Source: Planctomycetota bacterium
GTDB taxonomy: Bacteria > Planctomycetota > UBA1135 > GCA-002686595
Assembly (NCBI GenBank): GCA_026692665.1
Contig: JAPLOF010000022.1
Location: 85,679 to 149,678 of the forward strand
DNA: 64,000 nt
Reading direction: 5' to 3'
Position 1 is the first letter of the stretch. Every line of letters begins with the position of its first letter. Shown one piece after another: positions 8,549 through 16,907 of the stretch. Made by a program: the position numbers and the translations under genes. Below the pieces are notes generated by a model that saw only the letters and a list, made by a program, of their open reading frames with translations, did not search any database and was not told where the DNA came from.

Positions 8549-9582
8549 TGCAGGTCGTCCACATCCCCGCGCACGGCGATCCGTCCGTGCTGCGCGTCGT
8601 CGACCTTCCGATCCCGGAGCCGGGCCCGGGCGAAGTGCTCGTGCGCATGCTCGCCGTCTCCGTCAACCACCTCGACCTGTGGTCGCGGCGCGGGATGCCC
8701 GGAGTGAAGCTGCCGCTGCCCCTGATCCCCGGCTGCGACGGCACCGGCGTGATCACGAAGCTCGGGAGCGGGGTCACGGGGCTGCGCGTGGGCGCGAAAG
8801 TCCTCGTCGAGCCCGGTTTCTCGTCCGGCACTTCGGCCCACGACCTGGCGGGCAACGACCACCTCTCCGACGACTACCAGATCCGCGGGGAGCACTTCGA
8901 CGGCCTCTCGCGCGAGTACGTCGCCGTCGCCGCGCGTTTCGTCGTGCCGCTCCCCGATGGCCTCGACCCGGTCAGCACCGCTGCCACGCCGCTGGTGTTC
9001 CTCACGGCGTGGGGGATGCTGGTCACGCGAGCGCGCCTCCAGCCGGGCGAGAGCGTCCTCGTGATCGCCGGCACGAGCGGCGTCGGCTCGGCCTCCACCC
9101 AGATCGCCAAGGATCTCGGATGCCGCGTCGTCGCGACGGCCGGAACGGAGGCGAAGCGGACGTTGTGCCTCGAGCTCGGCGCCGATGCCGCCGTCGATCA
9201 TTCGGATCCGAACTGGCCCAGCGTCGCGCGCAAGGCCTCGGGTGGACGAGGCTTCGACGTCGTGGTCGAGCACGTCGGCCCGGCCACCTGGGAAGGCTCG
9301 ATGCGCGTACTCGCGCGCAACGGCCGACTCGTCACGTGCGGGGGCACGACGGGTCCGGCCGTCGCGATCCAGCTGCCGCACCTGTTCATCAAGAACCAGT
9401 CCGTGCTGGGATCGACGATGGGGCCGCGCAACGCGTTCCCCGCGATCCTCGCGAAGCTCGCGTCGGGCGCCTACCGCCCGGTCGTCGATCGCGTGATGCC
9501 GATGTCGCAGATGCGCCTCGCCCACGAACTTCTCGAATCGCGGCAGGTTCTGGGCAAGATCGTCCTGACGCCAGGGAGTTGA
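8548..9582 (+). CDS. MDR-superfamily (alcohol dehydrogenase/quinone reductase-like) oxidoreductase lacking zinc ligands
   Basis: A 344-residue medium-chain reductase: GroES-like domain (about 25-125) and a Rossmann domain with VIAGTSGVGSASTQIAK, consistent with NAD(P)H binding. The sequence resembles zinc-dependent relatives (NHLDLW, PGCDGTG, GEHFDGLSREYV). However, the loop at about 90-110 that usually carries four structural-zinc cysteines has none, and the usual first catalytic-zinc cysteine is an asparagine (N40). It is therefore probably a zinc-independent reductase, perhaps acting on an enoyl-CoA or quinone. It sits between two acyl-CoA enzymes. The superfamily is certain; the substrate is not. 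Confidence 0.85.
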   Translation: MQVVHIPAHGDPSVLRVVDLPIPEPGPGEVLVRMLAVSVNHLDLWSRRGMPGVKLPLPLIPGCDGTGVITKLGSGVTGLRVGAKVLVEPGFSSGTSAHDLAGNDHLSDDYQIRGEHFDGLSREYVAVAARFVVPLPDGLDPVSTAATPLVFLTAWGMLVTRARLQPGESVLVIAGTSGVGSASTQIAKDLGCRVVATAGTEAKRTLCLELGADAAVDHSDPNWPSVARKASGGRGFDVVVEHVGPATWEGSMRVLARNGRLVTCGGTTGPAVAIQLPHLFIKNQSVLGSTMGPRNAFPAILAKLASGAYRPVVDRVMPMSQMRLAHELLESRQVLGKIVLTPGS

Positions 9583-9587
9583 ACGAC

Positions 9588-10451
9588 ATGGATGCGAACC
9601 TCATGCAGCGCGCGGCGGTGCTCGGCGCGGGAACGATGGGCCACGGGATCGCGCACGTCCTGGCCTCGGTCGGGATCGAGACGCGCCTCTACGACGTGGC
9701 GCCGGCCGCGGTCGAGAAGGGGCTCGGCGCGGTCCGCGCGAACCTCGAGAAAGGTGTCGAGAAGGGCAAGGTCTCGGCGAGCGACCGCGATGCGGCGCTC
9801 GCGCGCCTCTCGGGAACCACGCGCTTCGAGGAGGCGATCGAGGGCGTCGACGTCGTGATCGAGGCCGTGCCCGAGAAGCTCGAGCTGAAGCAGCAGATCT
9901 TCGAGTCCCTCGGACGTCGCCTGGGCGCGGATGTGCTGCTCGCCACGAACACGAGCTCGCTCTCGATCACGCGCATCGCGAACATCACGGTGAGCCCCGA
10001 ACGCGTCGTGGGGATGCACTTCTTCAACCCCGTGCACATCATGAAGCTGGTCGAGGTGGTCGAGACTCCGAAGAGCTCCGAAGGCGCGGTGCAGGCGGCG
10101 ATCCAACTCGGCCGTCGCATGGGCAAGGACCCGATCCGCGTGAAGGATGCGCCCGGCTTCGCCAGCTCGCGCCTCGGCATCGCGATCGGCCTCGAGGCGA
10201 TCCGCATGGTCGAGTCCGGCGTCGGCAGCTCCGAGGACATCGACAAGGCCATGAAGCTCGGTTACGGGTTCCCGATGGGGCCGCTGGAGTTGACGGACAC
10301 GGTCGGCCTCGACGTCCGCCTCTCGATCGCGGAGTACTTGGAGCGCGAACTGGGGGAGCGCTTCGCGCCGCCGAAGCTCCTCCGCGACATGGTCTTGCGC
10401 GGGGAACTTGGCAAGAAGAGCGGCAAGGGCTTCTATGTCTGGACGAAGTGA
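9588..10451 (+). CDS. 3-hydroxyacyl-CoA (3-hydroxybutyryl-CoA) dehydrogenase
   Basis: A 287-residue NAD-dependent dehydrogenase oxidising 3-hydroxyacyl-CoA, or reducing acetoacetyl-CoA in reverse. The Rossmann motif is VLGAGTMGHGIAHV near the N-terminus. NTSSLSITRIA and the active-site segment MHFFNPVHIMKLVE follow, and the C-terminal helical domain ends in KKSGKGFYVW. The ATG at 9588 has gggag just upstream. The length matches the stand-alone Hbd/PaaH type. It lies six bases after the MDR oxidoreductase and is third in the acyl-CoA cluster. Confidence 0.93.
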   Translation: MDANLMQRAAVLGAGTMGHGIAHVLASVGIETRLYDVAPAAVEKGLGAVRANLEKGVEKGKVSASDRDAALARLSGTTRFEEAIEGVDVVIEAVPEKLELKQQIFESLGRRLGADVLLATNTSSLSITRIANITVSPERVVGMHFFNPVHIMKLVEVVETPKSSEGAVQAAIQLGRRMGKDPIRVKDAPGFASSRLGIAIGLEAIRMVESGVGSSEDIDKAMKLGYGFPMGPLELTDTVGLDVRLSIAEYLERELGERFAPPKLLRDMVLRGELGKKSGKGFYVWTK

Positions 10452-10482
10452 GCGCCGCGCGGGACTCGCGGAGGTCCCGCCG

Positions 10483-11694
10483 GTGCCCGCATCGCGGTTC
10501 GCCCTGCCACGCGCGCACCACGGAGTGCTCGCGGACGCGGACCGCACGGCTCTCCTGCGCGTCGTGACGGCGCTGCTCTCGACGCCGACCGCCCCCTACT
10601 TCGAGGACGGGATGCTGGCGGTCGTGCGCGCGCTCGCCGCGGAGATCCCGGGCGTCACGCTGCGATCGGACGAGCACGGCAACCTGATCGCGCGACGCAC
10701 CGGTTCCGGATCCCGGACCCTGGCCTTCAGCGCGCACCTCGATCATCCGGGGTTCCACCCGTTCCTGCGGCGCGGGCGTGCACCGGCGGCCACGCTGCAC
10801 GGCGGAGTCCCGATGACGTTCCTTCCGGGTGCGGAACTGCGCTTCCACGACGCGCGGTCGCTCCGATCCGTCGCGACGGCGCGCGTGGCGACCGCTGCGA
10901 AGGGCGACGACGACCTCGTGTACGTGGAACTCGAGGACGTGCGGGGTGTCGTCGAACCCGGATCGTTCGGCGTCTTCGACCTGCCCGGCGGCGTCATGCG
11001 CGGCACGCGTCTGTCGGCCCGCGTGTGCGACGATCTCCTGGGGGCGGCGGCCATCCTCGTCGCGCTCGCGATCCTCGCGCGCGAGGGACATCCCCGGCCA
11101 CTGGCGGGGATCTTCACGCGTGCGGAGGAGACAGGGTTCGTGGGCTGCATCGGCCTGCTCGAGAGCGGCGTGCTCGGCAAGCAGACCTCGGTGGTTGGTC
11201 TCGAATGCTCGCCCCGGCGCGCGACGGCGAAGGTCGGCCGTGGGCCCGTCGTGCGCGTCGGGGATCGGCTCTCGGTCTTCGATCCCGAGCTGACGCACGG
11301 GCTCCAGGATGCGGCGAGCCGCGTCAAGGCACGCGCGCCGCAGTTCGCCGCGCAGCGCGCGTTGATGGACGGCGGCAGCTGCGAATCGACCGCCTACAAC
11401 GCCTGGGGCGTGCCCGCTGGCGGAGCGTGCCTCGCACTGGGCAACTACCACAACTGCGGGCCCGACGGCGGGATCGCCGCGGAGTTCGTGGACTGGAACG
11501 ACCTCGAAGGGCTCGTGGCGCTCCTGGTCGAGATGGCGCGCGGCTTTGATACCCCGGGCGCCGTCGCGGGAGCCTCGGGAATCCGCGCACGGCTGATCCG
11601 CAATTGGGAGCGCGAAAGCGGCCAGCTCTCGAGGTCGTCGGCGCGACTCTGCACGCCCGCGAGGACAGCAGCCCGGAAACGAAGGAGTTCCTGA
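10483..11694 (+). CDS. M42-like aminopeptidase
   Basis: About 403 residues from the GTG at 10483, which has ggag nine bases upstream; the ATG at 10435 inside the previous gene is an alternative. Binuclear zinc-peptidase features are present: AHLDHPG (first metal site), CDDLLGAAA (bridging Asp), TRAEETGFVG (catalytic Glu pair), a glutamate in GLECS and a late histidine in LALGNYHNCG. The pattern resembles the M42/M28 glutamyl-aminopeptidase group. No signal peptide is evident, so it is probably cytoplasmic. The last 30 or so residues are low-complexity and not family-like. It overlaps the next gene by one base. Confidence 0.8.
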   Translation: MPASRFALPRAHHGVLADADRTALLRVVTALLSTPTAPYFEDGMLAVVRALAAEIPGVTLRSDEHGNLIARRTGSGSRTLAFSAHLDHPGFHPFLRRGRAPAATLHGGVPMTFLPGAELRFHDARSLRSVATARVATAAKGDDDLVYVELEDVRGVVEPGSFGVFDLPGGVMRGTRLSARVCDDLLGAAAILVALAILAREGHPRPLAGIFTRAEETGFVGCIGLLESGVLGKQTSVVGLECSPRRATAKVGRGPVVRVGDRLSVFDPELTHGLQDAASRVKARAPQFAAQRALMDGGSCESTAYNAWGVPAGGACLALGNYHNCGPDGGIAAEFVDWNDLEGLVALLVEMARGFDTPGAVAGASGIRARLIRNWERESGQLSRSSARLCTPARTAARKRRSS

Positions 11695-12323
11695 TGACCG
11701 ATACCGGTTGGGGTGACGAGGCGGCGGCACCGCCGAAGAAGAGCGGCTTCCCGAAGTGGCTCCTCTTCTGTGGAGGCGGCTGCCTGCTCGCCGTGATCCT
11801 CGGCGCGATCGTGATCAAGCTGGGCTTCGACCACGTGAAGGAATGGGGGCAGGCCGAGCAGCAGTTGCCCGCGCTGCAGGCCGCGTTGCCCTTCGATCCG
11901 CTCCCGCCCGAGACCGAGTTCAAGTTCGCGATCCGCTTCCCGATGGACTGGTTCATCTTCCAGGACTCGCGCGGTTACGTGATGTTCTTCTTCCTCGCGC
12001 GCGCCGGCGACGGCGAGGAACTGCGCCGGACCGTCCTCAGCCCGGACTTCAACGGCTTCGGGATGGGCAAGCGCTCGGAACAACAGGAAGCGACCGTCAA
12101 CGTCCAGGGGCGCGACGTGAAGGGGCTGAGGTTCCTCCAGGCGAAAGGCGCCGGACAGAACACCGGCGAGACGCAAGGCCCGAGCATCCTGCTCGAGGTC
12201 GGACCCGAGGCGGGGACGCACGTCGTCGTCGTGCAGATCACGCGGGCGGGCTCGGACGCACCGATCACCGACGAAGACGTACGGACCCTTTTGAAGCCCT
12301 TCCATGTCGGCCCAGACCGCTGA
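11694..12323 (+). CDS. Membrane-anchored protein of unknown function
   Basis: A 209-residue protein with ATG at 11694, an aaggag ribosome site and a one-base overlap with the preceding peptidase gene. A short acidic, proline-containing head is followed by one transmembrane segment (about 22-44: WLLFCGGGCLLAVILGAIVI). The rest is a soluble domain probably facing the periplasm, with a conspicuous FRIPM-like aromatic stretch (FPMDWFIFQDSRGYVMFFF). No family was recognised. Its 3' end overlaps the next gene by 20 bases; that gene has the same one-TM architecture and similar length, so they may be a functional pair. Confidence 0.68.
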   Translation: MTDTGWGDEAAAPPKKSGFPKWLLFCGGGCLLAVILGAIVIKLGFDHVKEWGQAEQQLPALQAALPFDPLPPETEFKFAIRFPMDWFIFQDSRGYVMFFFLARAGDGEELRRTVLSPDFNGFGMGKRSEQQEATVNVQGRDVKGLRFLQAKGAGQNTGETQGPSILLEVGPEAGTHVVVVQITRAGSDAPITDEDVRTLLKPFHVGPDR

Positions 12324-12996
12324 AAACCCGCATAGCCTGCCTTCCGGCGGTGCACTGATCGCCGTCGCGCTGGGCCTGATGGTCCTCGCCGGCGTCACCG
12401 CTTTCCTGCTGCTCGGCACCGGAGGACCGATCGACGGTCGTGCCAGGATGGTCCAGGCATTCGGCGTCGCCGACTTGCCGTTCGCGCTGCAGATCGCGTC
12501 CGCCACCAAGATGTCGAGCGGCGGCGAACTCGTCGTCTACGAGACGCCCGGCGCTCCGGTCGAGCCCGCGCGGCCGGAGCCCGAGGGGACGGCCAAAGGA
12601 GTGGCCGTTTCCCGGGTGGACTGGTCCAAGGTGGAGATTCCGGAGGCGAGCGGCGCACCTCGCCAAGCCTCCTTCCTGTTCGTGCCCGGAGAACGCGGGC
12701 GCAGCGTCCTGGAGGAGATGATCCGCGAAGTCCGCGGCAAAGACCGCACCGAGCTCGACGACAAGGGCGGAACCGTACTGGTCGGTCGCGGCAAGCTCGA
12801 CTTCCGCGGCTGGGACAGCGACTGGATCCATCTGCGCACGTACGAGCCGGGCGGCACATTCCGCGACGCGATGCGGATCTCGCTCTCCACGCCGGAGGAT
12901 CCGTGCGTGTTGACAGCGACATGGCCGCGGGGGACGCCGGCGGCCCGGGAGCAGCTCGAGGAACTCGTCAAGCCCCTGGTCGCGAAGCCGCGCTGA
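12304..12996 (+). CDS. Membrane-anchored protein of unknown function
   Basis: A 230-residue protein overlapping its upstream neighbour by 20 bases. One transmembrane segment (about 16-40: ALIAVALGLMVLAGVTAFLL) anchors a soluble domain of about 190 residues. Both proteins of this pair have a short N-terminal tail, one helix and a beta-rich domain, which suggests distant homology or a shared complex. No domain was identified. The 3' end runs 29 bases into the glcF gene on the other strand. Confidence 0.66.
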   Translation: MSAQTAENPHSLPSGGALIAVALGLMVLAGVTAFLLLGTGGPIDGRARMVQAFGVADLPFALQIASATKMSSGGELVVYETPGAPVEPARPEPEGTAKGVAVSRVDWSKVEIPEASGAPRQASFLFVPGERGRSVLEEMIREVRGKDRTELDDKGGTVLVGRGKLDFRGWDSDWIHLRTYEPGGTFRDAMRISLSTPEDPCVLTATWPRGTPAAREQLEELVKPLVAKPR

Positions 12997-14296
12997 GCAC
13001 GAACTCGTCGATCACCTCGGCGACGTGCAACACGCGCACGCCCACGCCGGCACGCCGGATGCCCGCCGCCCACTGGAGCTGGCAGCCCGGATTCGCGGTC
13101 ACGAGCACGCTCGCGCCCGTCGCGCGCAGGGCTTCGAGCTTCGGGTCCAGGATCCGCGTGGCGTCGTCGGGTCGCAGCAGGGAGTAGATGCCCGCCGAGC
13201 CGCAGCAGCTCTCGGCGGCTTCCATCTCGACGAGTTCGACACCCGGGACGCGCCGCAGGATGTCGCGCGGCTCGCGCCGGATGCGCTGGCCGTGCAGCAG
13301 GTGGCAGGGATCGTCCCACGTCACGCGCACGGTGTCGCGCGCGCGGACGTTGGCGATCAGCGCCGCGAGCCCTTCGGCGCCCGCGCCGCGCGCCAGGAAC
13401 TCGCACAGGTCGAGCGTGCGGCGCGAGAGCGCCTGCGCGCGCCGCTCGTGATCCGGCTCGCCGGGAACCGCGTGCGCGAGCTCCTTCAGGTGCGAGCCGC
13501 ACCCCGCGCTGTTGACGACGAGCGGCAGCGGCGCGCCGGCCTCGTCGACGAGCGCGTCGAACGCGGCGATCGTCTCCACCGCCAGTGCGCGCGCCCCAGC
13601 CGGCTCGCCGTTGTGCGCGTGCAGCGAACCGCAACACACGTGCTGCCGAGACACATGCACGTCGAAGCCGCATGCAGCCAGCACGCGGACGGTTGCGCGG
13701 TTCGTCGCGCCGAGCAGTTCCGGCATCACGCAGCCCTCGAGCAGCGCGACGGCCCCGCGTCGTGCGCCCAAGGCCGGCGTGAAGACCGGCAGCCGCGTGC
13801 GCTCGCTGGCCGGCGGGATCGACGGCGCGTCGCGCAGACCATGGCCCGCAGGGCCGGCGATGCGCGCGGCGAGCCCCACGAGACCCGCGCGCTGTGCTGC
13901 GCGTCCGACGACCGCGACGAAGCGGAGCGCGCCGCGGTCGCGCAACAGGAGGTCGAAACCCACGCGACGGCCCAGTCGCTGGAATGCGGTGCGATCGCGG
14001 CGCGGCTCGAGCGCGCCGCGTGCATGCTCCATCAAGTGCCCGAACTGCACGCCGGACGGGCACACCGTTTCGCAGTTGCGGCACAGGAGACAAAAGTCGA
14101 GTTCGTCGGCGTAGTCGGCGTCGGCTTCGATCGCGCCCTCGGCCAGCGCGCGCATCATGTGGATGCGGCCGCGCGGGCTGGACGACTCGACGCCGGTCAG
14201 GCGGTAGGTCGGGCACGTGTTCAGGCACAGGCCGCAGTGGATGCAGTCGAGGCTGCCCACGTAGTCGACGAGCTGCTGCGGATCGCGCGGATCCAT
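12968..14296 (-). CDS. glcF: Glycolate oxidase iron-sulfur subunit GlcF-like
   Basis: About 442 residues. Two 4Fe-4S motifs are at the N-terminus (CIHCGLCLNTCP and CLLCRNCETVCP), followed by two CCG domains (cores CCGSLHAHNGEP and ESCCGSAGIYS) typical of the electron-transfer subunit of glycolate/lactate oxidases. The ATG at 14296 overlaps the glcE stop by one base; a GTG one codon earlier is also possible. It is the last of three coupled genes glcD-glcE-glcF, which should together oxidise glycolate (or a similar 2-hydroxyacid) to glyoxylate at the membrane. The 3' end overlaps the convergent gene by 29 bases. Confidence 0.9.
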   Translation of the reverse strand: MDPRDPQQLVDYVGSLDCIHCGLCLNTCPTYRLTGVESSSPRGRIHMMRALAEGAIEADADYADELDFCLLCRNCETVCPSGVQFGHLMEHARGALEPRRDRTAFQRLGRRVGFDLLLRDRGALRFVAVVGRAAQRAGLVGLAARIAGPAGHGLRDAPSIPPASERTRLPVFTPALGARRGAVALLEGCVMPELLGATNRATVRVLAACGFDVHVSRQHVCCGSLHAHNGEPAGARALAVETIAAFDALVDEAGAPLPLVVNSAGCGSHLKELAHAVPGEPDHERRAQALSRRTLDLCEFLARGAGAEGLAALIANVRARDTVRVTWDDPCHLLHGQRIRREPRDILRRVPGVELVEMEAAESCCGSAGIYSLLRPDDATRILDPKLEALRATGASVLVTANPGCQLQWAAGIRRAGVGVRVLHVAEVIDEFVLSAASRPGA

Positions 14297-15483
14297 CACA
14301 AGCCTCCCGCGAGACGGCCGGTTGCCCAGAGCCCGTTCGGATCGAGGTTCGCGCGGATGCGGCGCATCAAAGCGATCCCGGCCGGTTCATCCGGTCCGAA
14401 CAGGTCCACCCGCGCGCGCAGTTCGTCCTCGAGCCCGCGCCAGTGCACGCGCGCCCCGACGCGCGCAAGGTCGGCGGAGATACGCTCGACGACACCGCGG
14501 TCGAGCGGACGGATCGACGCGTCGACGATGCCGAGTGCCGGGTTGGCCGCGATCCGCGTCTCGATCCCGGACCTGTCGAGGGCGAAGAGCGTCCTGTTGA
14601 GCGCGGTCGGCTTGCAGGTGATTCGCACGGTGCGCCATCCGCCCGGGTACTCGTTCCCGAAGCTCGCGTTCCAGGTCAGCGGCACCTGCGCTTCGTCCCG
14701 CGTTCCGGGTCGAGCGACGATCCAGGGCAGAGCGGGCAGAGCAGCCTGGAGCGACGAGACCTCGCTCTCGACGACGGCTGTGCCGCCGCCGAGCAGCGCG
14801 TTGACCATCCACTTCGACTCCGAGTCGCGCGTGAAGTCGGTGACGAGCACCGCCCAGGCGGCCCGCGAGAGCCGCGTGACCGCGCGCGCCATCTCGAGCG
14901 CCGACTCGCGCGTCGGATGGAATGCGAGGCCGACCGCGCGCAGCCCGGGCGCCGCGTGCAGGCGCAGCGAGACTTCGGCGACGAGACCGAGTGTCCCGTG
15001 CGCGCCGGTGTGCAGCCGTTGCAGGTCGAAGCCGGTGACGTTCTTGACGAGGCGTCCGCCCGTCTTCGCGGTCGTCCCGTCCGCCATCACGACGCGCAGC
15101 CCGAGCACGTGGTCGCGCAACGGGCCGAATCGCAGACGGTCCATGCCGCTCTGTCCGGCCGCGACGACGCCGCCGACGGTGACGTTGCTGGGCGCCGGGA
15201 TCGCGGGCGACAGATGGTGACCGTTGCGCGCGACGAGCGCTTCGAGCTCGGCCCACGGCGTCCCCGCGAGCGCCGTGATCACGCCGTCGCCCGGCTCGTA
15301 CACGACGACACCCGACAAGCGACGCGTCGAGAGCTCGATGTCGACGCGCGCAGCCGGCTTCGTCCACGTGCGCTTCGTGTTCCCGCCGGTCGCGAGGACG
15401 ACGGCGCGCTCGCGCGCGGCGTGCCGCACTGCCTCCGCCGCCTCCTCGATCGAGCGCGGCGCGACGACCGTCGCCGTGCTCAA
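14296..15483 (-). CDS. glcE: Glycolate oxidase FAD-binding subunit GlcE-like
   Basis: A 395-residue FAD-binding (PCMH-type) protein. The TTG at 15483 makes a TTGA overlap with glcD and places the homology at the right point (STATVVAPRSIEEA); no ATG is available nearby. FAD-domain motifs include LATGGNTKRTW, SPAIPAPSNVTVGGVV and KTGGRLVKNVTGFDL. The C-terminus ends in RRIRANLDPNGLWATGRL, typical of the family. It is the middle subunit of the GlcDEF complex; related lactate or hydroxyglutarate complexes cannot be excluded. Confidence 0.9.
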   Translation of the reverse strand: MSTATVVAPRSIEEAAEAVRHAARERAVVLATGGNTKRTWTKPAARVDIELSTRRLSGVVVYEPGDGVITALAGTPWAELEALVARNGHHLSPAIPAPSNVTVGGVVAAGQSGMDRLRFGPLRDHVLGLRVVMADGTTAKTGGRLVKNVTGFDLQRLHTGAHGTLGLVAEVSLRLHAAPGLRAVGLAFHPTRESALEMARAVTRLSRAAWAVLVTDFTRDSESKWMVNALLGGGTAVVESEVSSLQAALPALPWIVARPGTRDEAQVPLTWNASFGNEYPGGWRTVRITCKPTALNRTLFALDRSGIETRIAANPALGIVDASIRPLDRGVVERISADLARVGARVHWRGLEDELRARVDLFGPDEPAGIALMRRIRANLDPNGLWATGRLAGGL

Positions 15484-16907
15484 CGCGTACCTCCGCGCGG
15501 ATCGCGCGTGCGTGTCTCGCGGCACGCGTGCACGGGCAGCAGCTTGCCCGGGTTCATCCGCCGCAGCGGATCCCACGCGTCGCGCACGCGGCACTGCGCG
15601 TCGAGGTCGGGACCTGTGAACATCCACTCCATCGCCCCGATCTTCTCCAGCCCGACGCCGTGTTCGCCCGTCAGCGATCCGCCGGCGGCGATGCAGGCCT
15701 TCAGGATCTCGTCGCCGGCCTCGAGCACGCGCCGCAGCTCCTCGGCGTTGCGCCGGTCGTAGGGGATGTTCGGATGCAGGTTCCCGTCGCCGGCGTGGAA
15801 GACGTTTGCGATGCGCAACCCGCGCGCGTGGCAGATCGCGATCGTCTGACGCACGAGCTCGCGCAGCTTCGTCCGCGGCACGACCGCATCGCACACGTAC
15901 AGGTCCGGCGCCACGCGACCCATCGCGCCGTACGCGCCCTTGCGCCCGGCCCACAGGCGCGCGCGCTCGGCCTCGTCGCGCGCGCGGCGGACGTCGAACG
16001 CGCCGCGCGCGACGAGCAGCGGCTCGATCGCGTCGACGGTCGCGGCAACCTCGGCCTCGGAGCCCTCGGCCTCGACGAGCATCACGGCTTTCACGCCCTT
16101 CGGATAGCCGGCGGCCAGCACGCTCGATTCGACCGCCTCGATCGTCAGCTCGTCGAGGATCTCGATGGCCGACGGCTCGAGCCGCGCGGCGATCAGGTCG
16201 CTGACCGCGTCGCAGGCCGCGTCGAGGTCGCGGAACAAGGCCAGCATCGTGACGGTGACCGGCGGTACCGGCAGCAGCGCGACGGTGATCTCGGTGGCGA
16301 TGCCGAAGAGGCCCTCGCTGCCGACGAAGAGGCCGACGAGGTCGTAGCCCTGCGCGTCGACGGCGGGTCGCGACAGGTCGAGCACCTCGCCGTCGGGCAA
16401 CACGATCACGAGACCGAGCACGTGGCGCGTCGTCGATCCGTACCGGAAGCAGTGGGGACCGCCCGAGTTCTCGCCGACGTTGCCGCCGATCGTGCAGGCC
16501 TTCTGGCTCGACGGATCGGGCGCGTAGAAGAGGCCGTGCTCGGCCGCCGCGTGCGTCAGGTCGACGTTGACGACGCCGGCCTGCACGCGCGCGCAGCGGT
16601 TCTCGGCATCGATCTCCAGCACGTCGCGCATGCGCGCGGTGCCGATCACGACGCCGCCCGCGACCGGGGTCGCGCCGCCCGAGAGCCCCGTGCCCGCGCC
16701 GCGTGGGACGATCGGGATGCCGTGGGTGTGCAGGATTCTCATGGCCGCGGCCGTCTCGCGCGTGTCGCGCGGGAGGATCACGAGTTCCGGGACATGTCGC
16801 GCAAACGCCAGGCCGTCCGATTCGTAGGTGACACGACGCGCGCGTTCGGCGAGCACTCCCGAATGACCGAGGATGGCCCGGAGTTCCTCGACGACGCGCG
16901 CGTCCAT
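15480..16907 (-). CDS. glcD: Glycolate oxidase catalytic subunit GlcD-like FAD-linked oxidase
   Basis: A 475-residue FAD-linked 2-hydroxyacid dehydrogenase. The PCMH FAD domain shows IPIVPRGAGTGLSGG and CTIGGNVGENSGGPHC. The FAD-oxidase C-terminal domain contains NVFHAGDGNLHP and GGSLTGEHGVGLEK, both hallmarks of GlcD. ATG 16907 overlaps the upstream ABC permease stop by one base (TGATG). With glcE and glcF it forms the catalytic complex; D-lactate is an alternative substrate. The coupling to an ABC-2 transporter gene is unusual. Confidence 0.93.
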   Translation of the reverse strand: MDARVVEELRAILGHSGVLAERARRVTYESDGLAFARHVPELVILPRDTRETAAAMRILHTHGIPIVPRGAGTGLSGGATPVAGGVVIGTARMRDVLEIDAENRCARVQAGVVNVDLTHAAAEHGLFYAPDPSSQKACTIGGNVGENSGGPHCFRYGSTTRHVLGLVIVLPDGEVLDLSRPAVDAQGYDLVGLFVGSEGLFGIATEITVALLPVPPVTVTMLALFRDLDAACDAVSDLIAARLEPSAIEILDELTIEAVESSVLAAGYPKGVKAVMLVEAEGSEAEVAATVDAIEPLLVARGAFDVRRARDEAERARLWAGRKGAYGAMGRVAPDLYVCDAVVPRTKLRELVRQTIAICHARGLRIANVFHAGDGNLHPNIPYDRRNAEELRRVLEAGDEILKACIAAGGSLTGEHGVGLEKIGAMEWMFTGPDLDAQCRVRDAWDPLRRMNPGKLLPVHACRETRTRDPRGGTR

